Part shown: one piece after another, positions 51,078 to 60,010 of the stretch
How the letters are laid out: each line of letters opens with the position of its first letter
Numbering within the stretch: the first letter of the stretch is position 1
NCBI RefSeq assembly: GCF_019351435.1
Contig: NZ_JAHWYN010000019.1
Location: forward strand, 1-64,000
Source of the DNA: Flavobacterium taihuense
GTDB lineage: Bacteria > Bacteroidota > Bacteroidia > Flavobacteriales > Flavobacteriaceae
Length of the DNA: 64,000 nucleotides
Reading direction: 5' to 3'
Notes under the pieces: model-generated
What the model was told of the DNA's origin: nothing
The model's input: the letters and a program-made list of their open reading frames with translations, nothing else
The model's database searches: none
Program-made: the position numbers and the translations under genes

Positions 51078-51638
51078 CTAAAAACGATAATTAAGGGTTA
51101 GTCCTAAATTTGATTTTAATGTTACAGCATCCGGAGTGATTTCTGGTCGAAAAGACAAACTCTGATTAACATTAAATTGAATTAAGGCAGCGTCAACATT
51201 GGCATCTATAATGTTTAGAACATAAAAGCCAATCACAAAAAGACCTGATAACGAAGCGTTTCTTTGGTAAAACTCTTGAGCCGATATTAACTGCTTGTCA
51301 GAGAGATAGTCGTAGTTAGGGTCCGGATTTCCGGCTAAACGACCTTTGTAGGCATCTCTGTATTCGTGGTATTTTTTTTTGTTGTCAACGTATAAGTATA
51401 AACTAGTTCCAATAGCTCCATAAACAATTGGAATTTTCCAGTACTTTTTATTGTATGCCTGTCCTAATCCCGGTAATATAGCCGAATAGAAAGCAGCTTT
51501 TGCAGGTGTCAAAGGGTCTATGTCTATTGATTTTAAAGTGTCTTTTGGCTTTAAAACAGCTTCGGTTTTTGCTTGTGCAAAAACCGAAGCGTTTCCTAAA
51601 AGAAAAAGCAGTAGCCCTATGGATATGATTTTATTCAC
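51078..51638 (-). CDS. DUF5683 membrane/envelope protein
   Basis: The 186-residue protein starts with GTG (51636-51638) and has a signal peptide (MNKIISIGLLLFLLGNASVFAQ, quoted in part: IISIGLLLFLLGNASVFA). The core PAKAAFYSAILPGLGQAYNKKYWK and IPIVYGAIGTSLYLYVDNKK matches DUF5683, found between ParB and DapB in many Bacteroidota. Two further hydrophobic stretches may be membrane segments. Function unknown; the start overlaps the parB stop by one base, so coupling is likely. Confidence 0.85.
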   Translation of the reverse strand: MNKIISIGLLLFLLGNASVFAQAKTEAVLKPKDTLKSIDIDPLTPAKAAFYSAILPGLGQAYNKKYWKIPIVYGAIGTSLYLYVDNKKKYHEYRDAYKGRLAGNPDPNYDYLSDKQLISAQEFYQRNASLSGLFVIGFYVLNIIDANVDAALIQFNVNQSLSFRPEITPDAVTLKSNLGLTLNYRF

Positions 51639-52537
51639 TACCCTTCTATTAATTTTATAATCCTATTGAAGTCTTCTTCAGAATGAAAAGGAATGGTGAT
51701 TTTTCCTTTACCATTTCCAGCAACTTTTACATCAATTTTTGTTCCAAAATACTTGTTGAAAGTACTAACGTCTTCATCATTAATTTCGAAAGAGGCTGTT
51801 TTCGTTGGGATGGCAGGTTTTGGTTTTAAACTTTCATGGTAGTTTTTTACCAAAGTCTCAGTCTCTCTAACAGAAAGATTTTGACTTACTATTTTTTGAT
51901 AAATATCGGTTTGAACATCATGATCATCAATGTTGATGATGGCACGACCGTGACCCATGCTGATAAAACCATCACGAATTCCGGTTTGAATGATTGGATC
52001 TAATTTTAAAAGTCTTAAGTAATTGGCAATAGTAGAGCGTTTTTTACCAACTCTTTCACTCATTTGTTCTTGAGTTAATTGAATTTCATCAATCAAACGT
52101 TGGTAAGAAAGCGCAATCTCTATTGGATCTAAGTCATGACGTTGGATATTTTCAACCAAGGCCATTACTAGAGATTCATTATCGTTTGCAATACGAATGT
52201 AAGCAGGAACAGTTGTAAGTCCGATTAATGTCGAAGCGCGCAAACGACGTTCTCCGGAAATTAATTGGTATTTATTGAAGTCTAATTTACGAACAGTTAT
52301 AGGCTGAATAACTCCTAATTCCTTGATGGAAGTGGCTAATTCTCGTAATGATTCTTCGTTAAAATTGCTACGAGGCTGAAAAGGATTTATTTCTATTGCA
52401 TCAATTTCAAGCTCTATAATATTTCCTACTACTTTATCTGCATTTTTATCTTCTACCGATTGAATATCGTTTTCAGGATCTTTTAATAACGCAGATAAAC
52501 CCCTACCTAAGGCTTGTTTTTTTATTGCTTTTGACAT
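51638..52537 (-). CDS. parB: Chromosome-partitioning protein ParB
   Basis: ParB loads at parS sites near the origin and spreads as a CTP-dependent clamp. The 299-residue protein has an N-terminal ParB/Srx domain with INPFQPRSNFNEESLREL (about 52-69), the GERRLRAS CTP-binding motif (about 95-102) and VENIQRHDLDPIE, then a helix-turn-helix (about 140-175, with MSERVGKKRSTIANYLRLL) and a C-terminal dimerisation domain. It lies 4 bp downstream of parA. No parS site was spotted by eye in the window. Confidence 0.96.
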   Translation of the reverse strand: MSKAIKKQALGRGLSALLKDPENDIQSVEDKNADKVVGNIIELEIDAIEINPFQPRSNFNEESLRELATSIKELGVIQPITVRKLDFNKYQLISGERRLRASTLIGLTTVPAYIRIANDNESLVMALVENIQRHDLDPIEIALSYQRLIDEIQLTQEQMSERVGKKRSTIANYLRLLKLDPIIQTGIRDGFISMGHGRAIINIDDHDVQTDIYQKIVSQNLSVRETETLVKNYHESLKPKPAIPTKTASFEINDEDVSTFNKYFGTKIDVKVAGNGKGKITIPFHSEEDFNRIIKLIEG

Positions 52538-52541
52538 ACAA

Positions 52542-53309
52542 CTATTTACTGTTTTTCTTTATAATTTCCTGAGCTAAATGAATATAGTTAACTGCTCCTT
52601 TACTAGTTGCATCATAGTTGATAATGCTTTCTCCAAAACTAGGAGCCTCGCTCAATTTTACATTCCTTTGTATCACGGTTTCAAAAACCATATCGTTAAA
52701 ATGTTTTTGAACTTCTTCTACTACTTGGTTGGATAAACGCAATCTAGAATCAAACATGGTCAATAGTAAACCTTCAATATCTAAATCTGGATTGTGAATT
52801 TTTTGAATACTTTTGATAGTATTTAATAATTTACCCAAACCTTCTAATGCAAAATACTCGCACTGAATAGGAATAACTACTGAATCTGCAGCAGTTAAAG
52901 CATTCAGGGTTAAAAGTCCAAGAGATGGAGCGCAATCAATTAAAATATAATCGTATTGATCTTTTACACTTTCCAATGCTTTTTTAAGCATATATTCTCT
53001 ATTTTCTTTGTCAACCAATTCTATTTCAATCGCAACAAGATCAATATGTGCAGGAATTACATCAACATTTGGAGAAGAACATTTTATGATAGCCTCCGAT
53101 GGTGTGTGACTGTGTTCGAGAATTTGGTAGGTTCCAATTTCAACTGTTTCTACATCAATTCCTAAACCTGAAGTGGCATTTGCCTGAGGATCAGCGTCTA
53201 TTAGTAATACTTTTTTTTCTAAAACACCCAATGAAGCAGCTAGGTTAATGGAAGTAGTTGTCTTTCCAACTCCACCTTTCTGATTCGCAATCGCTATGAT
53301 TTTGCCCAT
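52542..53309 (-). CDS. parA: Chromosome-partitioning ATPase ParA (Soj family)
   Basis: ParA is a DNA-bound Walker-type ATPase that moves ParB-parS complexes. The 255-residue protein starts with the deviant Walker A motif KGGVGKTTTSINLA (about 11-24), has DADPQANATSGLG and the Walker B DYILIDCAPSLG. It lacks an N-terminal DNA-binding domain, as in chromosomal forms. It is the first gene of the parA-parB-DUF5683-dapB-lepB-lepB run. Confidence 0.96.
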   Translation of the reverse strand: MGKIIAIANQKGGVGKTTTSINLAASLGVLEKKVLLIDADPQANATSGLGIDVETVEIGTYQILEHSHTPSEAIIKCSSPNVDVIPAHIDLVAIEIELVDKENREYMLKKALESVKDQYDYILIDCAPSLGLLTLNALTAADSVVIPIQCEYFALEGLGKLLNTIKSIQKIHNPDLDIEGLLLTMFDSRLRLSNQVVEEVQKHFNDMVFETVIQRNVKLSEAPSFGESIINYDATSKGAVNYIHLAQEIIKKNSK

Positions 53310-53460
53310 TTATTTTCTAAATTTTGAACGGTAAAAATACAATTATTTATGGGTTTTGAAAATCTATTTTGTTAACAAAAACAAATAGTTTTCCCAATCC
53401 CCAATTTATCTTAACAATAGTCTATATTTATTGCTTTTTTGGTAAGTATTATGGCTAAAA

Positions 53461-53492
53461 AAAAGAGAACTGTAGAAATAGTTCTCTTTTTT
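53461..53492 (-). terminator. Terminator of the SDR gene
   Basis: AAAAGAGAACT (53461-53471) pairs with AGTTCTCTTTT (53480-53490), with a run of A on the plus strand that becomes T on the transcript. It lies 75 bp past the SDR stop. Confidence 0.7.
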
Positions 53493-53565
53493 GACTCTTT
53501 ATTTAGGTGTTATTTCTGATTGTTTTCAGTAGTTTTTGATGTTAATCGGTGAATATTGCAAGTGA

Positions 53566-54447
53566 CTAACTTTTTTTCTTTGCTTTAATCATCATTTCCA
53601 ATTGATCCCATAATTCTTCAGGAATGGCTTCAAGTAAATTGAATTGTCCTGCACCTTTCAGCCATTCACCTCCATCAATAACAATTACTTCACCATTGAC
53701 ATAGGCAGAAAAATCAGAGACTAAGTAAGCAGCCAAATTGGCTAATTCCTGATGGTCACCCACTCGCTTCAAAGGTACTTTTTTTGCTAAATCAAATTTT
53801 TCGGCAAGATCTCCCGGTAGTAATCGGTCCCAGGCTCCTTTGGTAGGAAAGGGTCCAGGTGCAATGGCATTTGTACGAATGCCGTATTTTGCCCATTCTA
53901 CCGCTAGACTTCTTGTCATGGCAAGAACTCCCGCTTTGGCAGTGGCGCTTGGAACTACATAAGCTGAACCTGTCCAGGCATAAGTAGTGACGATATTCAA
54001 AACGCTTGCCGAAGTTTGTTTGGTATCAATCCAATGTTTTCCAAAGGCTAAAGTGCAGTTTTTAGATCCTTTTAAAACGATGTCAATTACCGTGTCAAAA
54101 GCGTTGGCAGATAAACGTTCTGTTGGCGAAATGAAATTTCCTGCTGCATTATTCAATAATACATCAACTTTTCCAAAAGCTTTCAGTACTTCTTGCAACA
54201 TGTTTTCTACTTCTTCATAATGGCGAACGTCGCATTGAAGAGGTAAACACGTACCTCCTGTTTCGGTTTCTAATTCTTTAGCGGTGTTTTTTAGTTTTTC
54301 TAAATCTCTGGACGTAATGGCTACTTGAGCTCCTAATTCCAAGAAATATTTGGTCATCGCTTTTCCTAAGCCACTTCCGCCTCCTGTAACAACTATTACT
54401 TTGCCTTTTAAGGCATCGTCTCTTAACATTTTATCGGTATAACTCAT
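53566..54447 (-). CDS. Short-chain dehydrogenase/reductase, 2,4-dienoyl-CoA reductase-like
   Basis: The 293-residue protein is a classical SDR: cofactor motif TGGGSGLGKA (about 21-30), NNAAGNF after the D/E beta strand, and a Ser/Tyr/Lys-type active site region where the usual YxxxK is replaced by the pattern SAYVVPSATAKAGVL (Ser at the Tyr position, Lys kept), which is typical for the peroxisomal-type 2,4-dienoyl-CoA reductase branch. This suggests a role in unsaturated fatty acid breakdown, but the substrate is not proven. Its terminator separates it from parA. Confidence 0.85.
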   Translation of the reverse strand: MSYTDKMLRDDALKGKVIVVTGGGSGLGKAMTKYFLELGAQVAITSRDLEKLKNTAKELETETGGTCLPLQCDVRHYEEVENMLQEVLKAFGKVDVLLNNAAGNFISPTERLSANAFDTVIDIVLKGSKNCTLAFGKHWIDTKQTSASVLNIVTTYAWTGSAYVVPSATAKAGVLAMTRSLAVEWAKYGIRTNAIAPGPFPTKGAWDRLLPGDLAEKFDLAKKVPLKRVGDHQELANLAAYLVSDFSAYVNGEVIVIDGGEWLKGAGQFNLLEAIPEELWDQLEMMIKAKKKS

Positions 54448-54525
54448 AATTTATTTTTTTTGGATTGTAAATGTAGTGAAATAAAATAGTATGCATGCAT
54501 AATAAATGTGTAAAATTATAATTTT

Positions 54526-55653
54526 TTAAATTTCACACATTCTTTTTGCTGCCTCTTCTAAAGTTTGGTTGTCTTTGGCGAAGCAAAAACGGATTAACTT
54601 TAAATCTTTTTCATCAGCATAAAAAGTAGATATGGGAATTGCAGCGACGCCATATTCAGTAATTAATCGTTTGCAAAAATCAACATCGTTTTCTTTTGAA
54701 ATGTTGGCATACGACGCGACTTGAAAATAAGTTCCTTCGCAGGGCATTAATTCAAAGCGGCTGTTTTTTAATAAGGTTCTAAAATAATCTCTTTTCTCTT
54801 GATAAAGTGAGCTGATCTCGTTTATGTTCACTAAATCTAAGTATTCGGAAACGGCTACTTGACAAATGCTGTTGACACTGAAAACCAAAAATTGATGCAC
54901 TTTTTTGATTTCTTTCATCAAATAATCGGGTGCTACAAGATAACCTATTTTCCAGCCTGTTACATGAAATGATTTGCCAAAAGAGGAAACCATAATACAA
55001 CGATCGAGTAATTTGGGTCGAGTGTGGGTCGAAATGTGTTTTTGTTCGAAAGTGATGTATTCATATACTTCGTCAGAAAGCAATAATACATTAGGGTATT
55101 TTTCTAAAAGTAATTCTAATTTTTCAAAATCAGATTCATTTAAAATTTTACCCGTAGGATTGTGTGGATTATTGATGATAATCATTCTGGTCTTCTCTGA
55201 AAAGGCCTTTTCAATATTCTCCCAATGGGGTGTGTAATCGTCATTAAGTGCTACACGAATAGGTTTGGCATGGCTTAACAGTATGGGGGCTTCGTATGAA
55301 TCATAGCTTGGATCAAGAATGATTGCTTCATCGTTGGGTTTCAACAAAGCCAATAAAGAGGTAAATATGGCTTGGGTTGCTCCAGCAGTTACGAGTATTT
55401 CGGTTTCTGGACGAATGTTGCGATTGTAAGATGATTTTACCAATGTTGCAATTTTTGTCAACAATGGAGGGTAACCTGACATGGGTGTGTATTGGTGAAC
55501 GTCTTCATGCGCCAATCGAGAAACAATTTTAGTTAATCTTTCATCAACGGGGAAGTTTGGAAATCCTTGGGAAAGATTGATTGCATTGTGTTCCGCTGCC
55601 ATTTTGGACATTACCGTAAAGATGCTAGTTGTTACATTTGGTAATTTACTCAT
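54526..55653 (-). CDS. Pyridoxal-phosphate aminotransferase, methionine/kynurenine type
   Basis: I start at the ATG at 55651-55653 (MSKLPNVTTSIFTVM), 23 codons inside the longest frame, where the family begins; this gives 375 residues. Motifs: NLSQGFPNFPVDERL, TAGATQAIF, NNPHNPTGK, LLSDEVYEY and the PLP lysine in SSFGKSFHVTGWKIGY, followed by RFCFAKDNQTLEEA. This matches class I/II aminotransferases of the YbdL branch, which act on methionine and related amino acids. Monocistronic. Confidence 0.88.
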   Translation of the reverse strand: MSKLPNVTTSIFTVMSKMAAEHNAINLSQGFPNFPVDERLTKIVSRLAHEDVHQYTPMSGYPPLLTKIATLVKSSYNRNIRPETEILVTAGATQAIFTSLLALLKPNDEAIILDPSYDSYEAPILLSHAKPIRVALNDDYTPHWENIEKAFSEKTRMIIINNPHNPTGKILNESDFEKLELLLEKYPNVLLLSDEVYEYITFEQKHISTHTRPKLLDRCIMVSSFGKSFHVTGWKIGYLVAPDYLMKEIKKVHQFLVFSVNSICQVAVSEYLDLVNINEISSLYQEKRDYFRTLLKNSRFELMPCEGTYFQVASYANISKENDVDFCKRLITEYGVAAIPISTFYADEKDLKLIRFCFAKDNQTLEEAAKRMCEI

Positions 55654-55767
55654 GTAATAAATGAATTTATTTAGGAGTATAAAAGTAGTTTTTTTAAGCT
55701 TGTTTTTTCTTTTTTGGCGCAATGATGTTCAGGAAATATAAATATTGTGGGTTAAACGAGTGTTCTT

Positions 55768-55891
55768 GCGTGCTGCGTGAGGGATGGAGCAAGGCGCCAA
55801 AGCACTCGTGATAGCCCGACAGCATAAAGAAAATGGGCCGACTCACCGGTGTAGATGAGTAGGCCCATTTTTTTTATGGTGGCACGCCCAA
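55768..55891 (+). repeat. Structured intergenic element with conserved ends, about 124 bp
   Basis: The left end reads GCGTGCTGCGTGAGGGATGG, then AGCAAG, CCAAAGC and GATAGCCCGACAGC. Then comes a hairpin, CATAAAGAAAATGGGCC (55823-55839) with GGCCCATTTTTTTTATG (55862-55878), 16 of 17 paired and extended by ACTCA/TGAGT, and the right end GGTGGCACGCCC. It lies 15 bp past the rsmI-like stop and shares its ends, but not its hairpin, with 38782-38906. Confidence 0.7.
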
Positions 55892-55905
55892 AAGAGCTTT
55901 GTTAA

Positions 55906-56628
55906 TTACATTTTATGAATTATGAAAATGGTGGGGCGTTTGTGTAAATCGACAGTTTCTTTTTTCCATGCTGAAATTTTCTTTGTTTTTATGTATTCAG
56001 TTGATAAAGTAATATCGGCAGCAATACATAAATGTGTGTCGGGATGTAATGTCTGGATTAAATCTTCGAGCAGTTTGTTGTTGCGGTATGGGGTTTCAAT
56101 GAAAATCTGAGACTGATTTTTTTCAAAAGATATGCGTTCTAGACTCTTGAAACTGGCTTTTTTTTCGTCTTTTTCGATAGGTAAATAACCATGAAAAGTA
56201 AAACTTTGACCATTCATTCCGGATGCCATCATGGCTAATAATATGGAGGATGGGCCAACAAGTGGGACAACTTGAATTCCTTTGTCGTGGGCTAGTTTTA
56301 CGATTACAGCACCAGGATCGGCTACCCCGGGGCATCCTGCTTCGCTCATAAGTCCCATGTCTTTACCTTCCAAAAGTGGTTTGATGAACTCTTGATGGTC
56401 TTTGGGTTCTGTGTATTTGTTGAGGATAAAAAGCTTTAGCTCTGATTGTTTTTTGTCAGGATTAGTCTGTTTTATTGATTTTCGAGCTGTTTTGTCGTTC
56501 TCAACCACATAATAGTCAATTAAATCAACGCATCTTTTTATGGTTTGTGGTAATACGTCCATCGGGTCGCAATCGCCCATAGTAGTTGGGATTAAGTATA
56601 GTTTACCAAAAAGAGGTGCTGATTTCAT
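55906..56628 (-). CDS. RsmI-like SAM-dependent methyltransferase
   Basis: The 240-residue protein is a tetrapyrrole-methylase-fold (SPOUT-unrelated) methyltransferase related to RsmI, which 2'-O-methylates C1402 of 16S rRNA in other bacteria. Visible motifs: LYLIPTTMGD near the start, GLMSEAGCPGVADPGA (about 93-108), VPLVGPSSILLAMMASGMNGQ (quoted in part) and FIETPYRN. It is somewhat shorter than E. coli RsmI, and this flavobacterial branch may act on another target. The element at 55768-55891 lies just past its stop. Confidence 0.8.
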   Translation of the reverse strand: MKSAPLFGKLYLIPTTMGDCDPMDVLPQTIKRCVDLIDYYVVENDKTARKSIKQTNPDKKQSELKLFILNKYTEPKDHQEFIKPLLEGKDMGLMSEAGCPGVADPGAVIVKLAHDKGIQVVPLVGPSSILLAMMASGMNGQSFTFHGYLPIEKDEKKASFKSLERISFEKNQSQIFIETPYRNNKLLEDLIQTLHPDTHLCIAADITLSTEYIKTKKISAWKKETVDLHKRPTIFIIHKM

Positions 56629-56737
56629 AGATGTGACTTTCTGTTATTAGAAATACGATTTTGTAGTTTTCTAATAATGGTTTTGGGCTAATGTATTTGC
56701 CTTTATGGGCAAAGTTATAAAAAACTTATTTAGTTTT

Positions 56738-57205
56738 TTAGGAATGTTTGGCAATCAGTCTTTGGGCAATTACTTCGCAAGCTTCATCGAGCATTTCATA
56801 GACCATGTCAAAACCATTTGCAACACCATAATATGGGTCTGGGACATCAACATTTTCATTTGGGAAGATAGCGTCTAAAACAAGTTGGACTTTTTCTTTT
56901 TGGGTTTCGTTTTGAGCAAGATGAATCACATCATTGTAATTGTGGTTGTCCATTACAAAAATATAGTCAAAAGCATCGAAATCGGATTGTTGAAATTGTC
57001 TTCCTTGTTGATTGGCAATGTTTAAACCGTTTTTTTTGGCGGTGGCTACAGAACGATTGTCTGGAGCACGGCCAACATGCCAAGAACCTGTTCCTGCAGA
57101 ATCTACAAGGAATTTGTTTGGGGGAAGTTTGGAGGCTAAAATACCTTCTGCCAATGGAGAACGGCAGATATTACCCAAACAAACCATTAAAATTTTAACA
57201 GGCAT
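56738..57205 (-). CDS. Low-molecular-weight protein-tyrosine phosphatase
   Basis: The 155-residue protein has the phosphatase loop CLGNICRS, with catalytic Cys9 and Arg15, and the general-acid Asp in VDVPDPYYG near residue 120. The AKKNGLNIANQQGRQ and FDYIFVMDNHNY segments match the family. It dephosphorylates phosphotyrosine or arginine-phosphate in proteins; the partner kinase is not in the window. It lies 8 bp downstream of dnaA, so it is probably co-transcribed. Confidence 0.93.
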   Translation of the reverse strand: MPVKILMVCLGNICRSPLAEGILASKLPPNKFLVDSAGTGSWHVGRAPDNRSVATAKKNGLNIANQQGRQFQQSDFDAFDYIFVMDNHNYNDVIHLAQNETQKEKVQLVLDAIFPNENVDVPDPYYGVANGFDMVYEMLDEACEVIAQRLIAKHS

Positions 57206-57213
57206 ATTGCTTT

Positions 57214-58641
57214 TTATAGCGTTAATTTTGAATTAATATCCTCGACATACTTTTTGAATTGTTTGTCGGTTGCTACTAAATTGTCTACTGTTTTACAGGC
57301 ATGCAATACTGTGGCGTGATCACGGTCTCCTATTTGAGAACCGATATTAGCCAATGAAGCTTTGGTGAATTTTTTTGCAAAAAACATAGCTAGTTGTCTC
57401 GCTTGTACAACGTGCCTTTTTCTAGTTTTGGATTGTAATGTTTCTAAATCCAATTGGAAATAATCAGAAACAATTTTTTGAATGTAATCGATTGAAATTT
57501 CTCTCTTTACATTTTTTACAAATTTTTCTACGACACTTTTAGCAAGTTCGATAGTTACTTCTTTTTTGTTGAAAGAAGATTGTGCAATCAATGAAATGAT
57601 AGCGCCCTCTAGTTCACGAACATTTGATTTAATGTTACGAGCTACGTATTCTATGATATCATCCGGCATCTCAACACCATCACGATATAAAATGTTTTTT
57701 AAGATTGAAATTCTTGTTTCGTAATCCGGTTGGTGCAATTCAGCAGATAATCCCCATTTGAAACGAGACAACAAACGTTGCTCAATATCTTGCATGTCAA
57801 CAGGAGCCTTGTCAGAAGTCAGGATAACCTGTTTTCCGTTTTGGTGCAAATAATTAAAAATATGGAAAAATACATCTTGTGTTCCTGATTTTCCTGAAAG
57901 GAATTGAACATCGTCAATGATTAAAACATCTATTAATTGGTAAAAATGAATGAAATCATTTCTATTGTTTTTCTTAACCGAGTCTATATATTGTTGGGTA
58001 AAAATTTCAGCTGAAATATATAAAACCGTTTTCTCTGGATATTTATCTTTGATTTCAACACCGATAGCGTGGGCTAAGTGTGTTTTTCCCAATCCAACAC
58101 CACCAAAAATTAATAATGGGTTGAAAGATGTTCCTCCTGGTTTATTGGCAACTGCCATACCTGCAGAACGGGCTAATCTATTAGAATCACCTTCCAGGAA
58201 GTTGTCAAAACTATAATTGGGATTCAATTGGGATTCGATTTTTAAATTACGAATACCAGGAATAACAAAAGGGTTTTTTAATTCTGGATTTAGGTTTTTA
58301 AATGGAGCATCTACTTCTTGAGCTTTCATCGGAGCTCTATTGGCACTTGGCAACTGTTCCGTAAACGGCTGTTTGTTACCATAAGTGTTTTCCATTTTGA
58401 TTTTATAGAGTAACTTTGCGTTTTTTCCAAGTTCTTTGGTTAGGGCCACTTTTAATAATTTTACATAGTGTTCTTCTAGCCATTCGTAGAAAAATTTACT
58501 TGGTACTTGAATATATAATGCATTATCGGTAAGTTCAACTGATTTAATAGGTTCGAACCAAGTTTTATAGGCTTGATCTTGAATGTTGTCCTTTATGAAG
58601 GACAAACAGTTTTCCCATACTGATTGTGCAGTCTTGTTCAT
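57214..58641 (-). CDS. dnaA: Replication initiator DnaA
   Basis: DnaA binds origin boxes and opens DNA for replication. The 475-residue protein has domain I (1-80; SVWENCLSFIKDNIQDQAYKTWF), a linker, the AAA+ core with Walker A GGVGLGKTHLAHAIG (180-194), Walker B VLIIDDVQFL, and domain IV with IGSQIGDRDHATVLHACK near the end. It is complete. The 183 bp upstream are AT-rich; I see TTGTTCACA-like and TTATC fragments but no convincing DnaA-box array, so an origin is not called. Confidence 0.97.
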   Translation of the reverse strand: MNKTAQSVWENCLSFIKDNIQDQAYKTWFEPIKSVELTDNALYIQVPSKFFYEWLEEHYVKLLKVALTKELGKNAKLLYKIKMENTYGNKQPFTEQLPSANRAPMKAQEVDAPFKNLNPELKNPFVIPGIRNLKIESQLNPNYSFDNFLEGDSNRLARSAGMAVANKPGGTSFNPLLIFGGVGLGKTHLAHAIGVEIKDKYPEKTVLYISAEIFTQQYIDSVKKNNRNDFIHFYQLIDVLIIDDVQFLSGKSGTQDVFFHIFNYLHQNGKQVILTSDKAPVDMQDIEQRLLSRFKWGLSAELHQPDYETRISILKNILYRDGVEMPDDIIEYVARNIKSNVRELEGAIISLIAQSSFNKKEVTIELAKSVVEKFVKNVKREISIDYIQKIVSDYFQLDLETLQSKTRKRHVVQARQLAMFFAKKFTKASLANIGSQIGDRDHATVLHACKTVDNLVATDKQFKKYVEDINSKLTL

Positions 58642-58824
58642 ATATTTAGTTAAATTTTTTTATTTGGGTACTTATTATCTTACAAAAAGAATGTGAAATT
58701 GATTCTTTTTTCGGGATAACAAATATGTGAACAATTATCTGTAAAAAAAAATATTTTAGGTTATAATTTTTGAAAATATTGTTGTAAGGCGCTTTTTAAA
58801 ATTTAAAATTTTAATTCATAATTA

Positions 58825-59229
58825 ATGAAAGATCATCAAATTCAAGTTCGTGTTCGTTATTCAGAAACAGACCAAATGGGGGTTGTTTATCACGGAAATT
58901 ACATACCCTATTTTGAGATAGGAAGGGTCGAATGGCTCAGAAACAAAGGGATTTCATATAAAGTAATGGAAGAAAGCGGTATTGGGCTCCCGATTGTGAA
59001 CATGAATGTCAATTATAAAAAATCGGCAAGATATGATGAGTTGTTGACGGTGCACACGGTTTTCAAAAGTCAGACGTCTGTGAAGATAGAATTTGATTGT
59101 GCAATTTACAATGAAGCCAAAGAGTTATTAACAACTGCCCAATTTATGTTGGTTTTTGTGTCCTTAAAAACGGGTAGACCAACAGCTCCGCCAGATTACA
59201 TTTTGGAACTACTAAAAACTTTTGAATAA
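58825..59229 (+). CDS. YbgC/FadM-type acyl-CoA thioesterase
   Basis: The 134-residue protein is a hot-dog-fold thioesterase with the motif YSETDQMGVVYHGNYIPYFE (about 11-30), where Asp15 is the expected catalytic residue. The family hydrolyses acyl-CoA or 4-hydroxybenzoyl-CoA; the substrate here is not decided. It is divergent from dnaA across 183 bp and ends 31 bp before the convergent yigZ gene. Confidence 0.9.
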   Translation: MKDHQIQVRVRYSETDQMGVVYHGNYIPYFEIGRVEWLRNKGISYKVMEESGIGLPIVNMNVNYKKSARYDELLTVHTVFKSQTSVKIEFDCAIYNEAKELLTTAQFMLVFVSLKTGRPTAPPDYILELLKTFE

Positions 59230-59259
59230 TAGTCAAAAGGAGTTCTTTTAAATGAGAAT

Positions 59260-59883
59260 TTATAGTTTTTTTATGTCAATTTCAAACAAAGAATTAAAAG
59301 TGTCGAATATTATTTCGGCATTTTTTTTTCTGGTTTTTACTACAATTTTCCCAATAGGTAAATTGGTTTCTGCATTTATTTCCATTTCTTGAGATGTAAT
59401 GTCTAGTTTTTTTTCTTTGATGACGCGCATCACTTTATTCATGTTTTTATAGTCAAATGAAATCATGAAAGGAATGTCAATTGTTTTCTCGATAATTTCG
59501 CAAGATTCTAATGTGATTTGTGCTGAAGTTTTATAGGCCGAAATTAATCCGCCAACACCTAGTTTTATTCCGCCATAAATTCGAACCACAACAACAAGTA
59601 CATTCGTAAGTCCAAAAGATTGTATTTGACCGTAAATCGGAGCTCCTGCTGTATTGCTTGGCTCACCATCATCATTGGCTCTGTATTGAATGGTTTCGGT
59701 TCCTATTTGATAGGCGTAGCAGTAGTGGACTGCGTGTGGATGTTGTTTTTTTAAGACTTCTAAAATGGGTTTTACTTCTTCCTCCGATTCTATTGGAAAA
59801 GCATAACCGAAAAATTTACTGCTTTTTTCTTTGAATAAAGATTCTTCAGAGGGAAATGCAATGGTATTGTAGGTGTCTTTCAT
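59260..59883 (-). CDS. yigZ: YigZ/IMPACT-family protein
   Basis: I start at the ATG at 59881-59883 (MKDTYNTIAF), six codons inside the longest frame; this gives 207 residues. The N-terminal UPF0029/IMPACT domain shows HPHAVHYCYAYQIG, ANDDGEPSNTAGAPIYGQI and VVVVRIYGGIKLGVGGLI. The C-terminal DUF1949 part follows (about 135-205). The family is widespread, with links to translation control in eukaryotic IMPACT, but the bacterial role is not established. It follows the ribD-HAD pair on the same strand. Confidence 0.9.
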   Translation of the reverse strand: MKDTYNTIAFPSEESLFKEKSSKFFGYAFPIESEEEVKPILEVLKKQHPHAVHYCYAYQIGTETIQYRANDDGEPSNTAGAPIYGQIQSFGLTNVLVVVVRIYGGIKLGVGGLISAYKTSAQITLESCEIIEKTIDIPFMISFDYKNMNKVMRVIKEKKLDITSQEMEINAETNLPIGKIVVKTRKKNAEIIFDTFNSLFEIDIKKL

Positions 59884-60010
59884 TTTTAATGTCAATGTCA
59901 AAAATCATTTTCAGTTTAAAAAATAATATTGATGGTTTAATATTTAATGGGCTTGTTGGATGTATTTATTTTAATTTTTCTATTGCCATTGTCAGTGATT
60001 TTTGCCATTG

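Noticed and set aside
55906..56628. Uroporphyrin or other tetrapyrrole methylase
   Set aside because: Same fold, but the GLMSEAGCPGVADPGA motif and length fit the RsmI-like branch.
58642..58824. Possible origin of replication next to dnaA
   Set aside because: AT-rich and next to dnaA, but only single, poor matches to DnaA-box fragments are seen.
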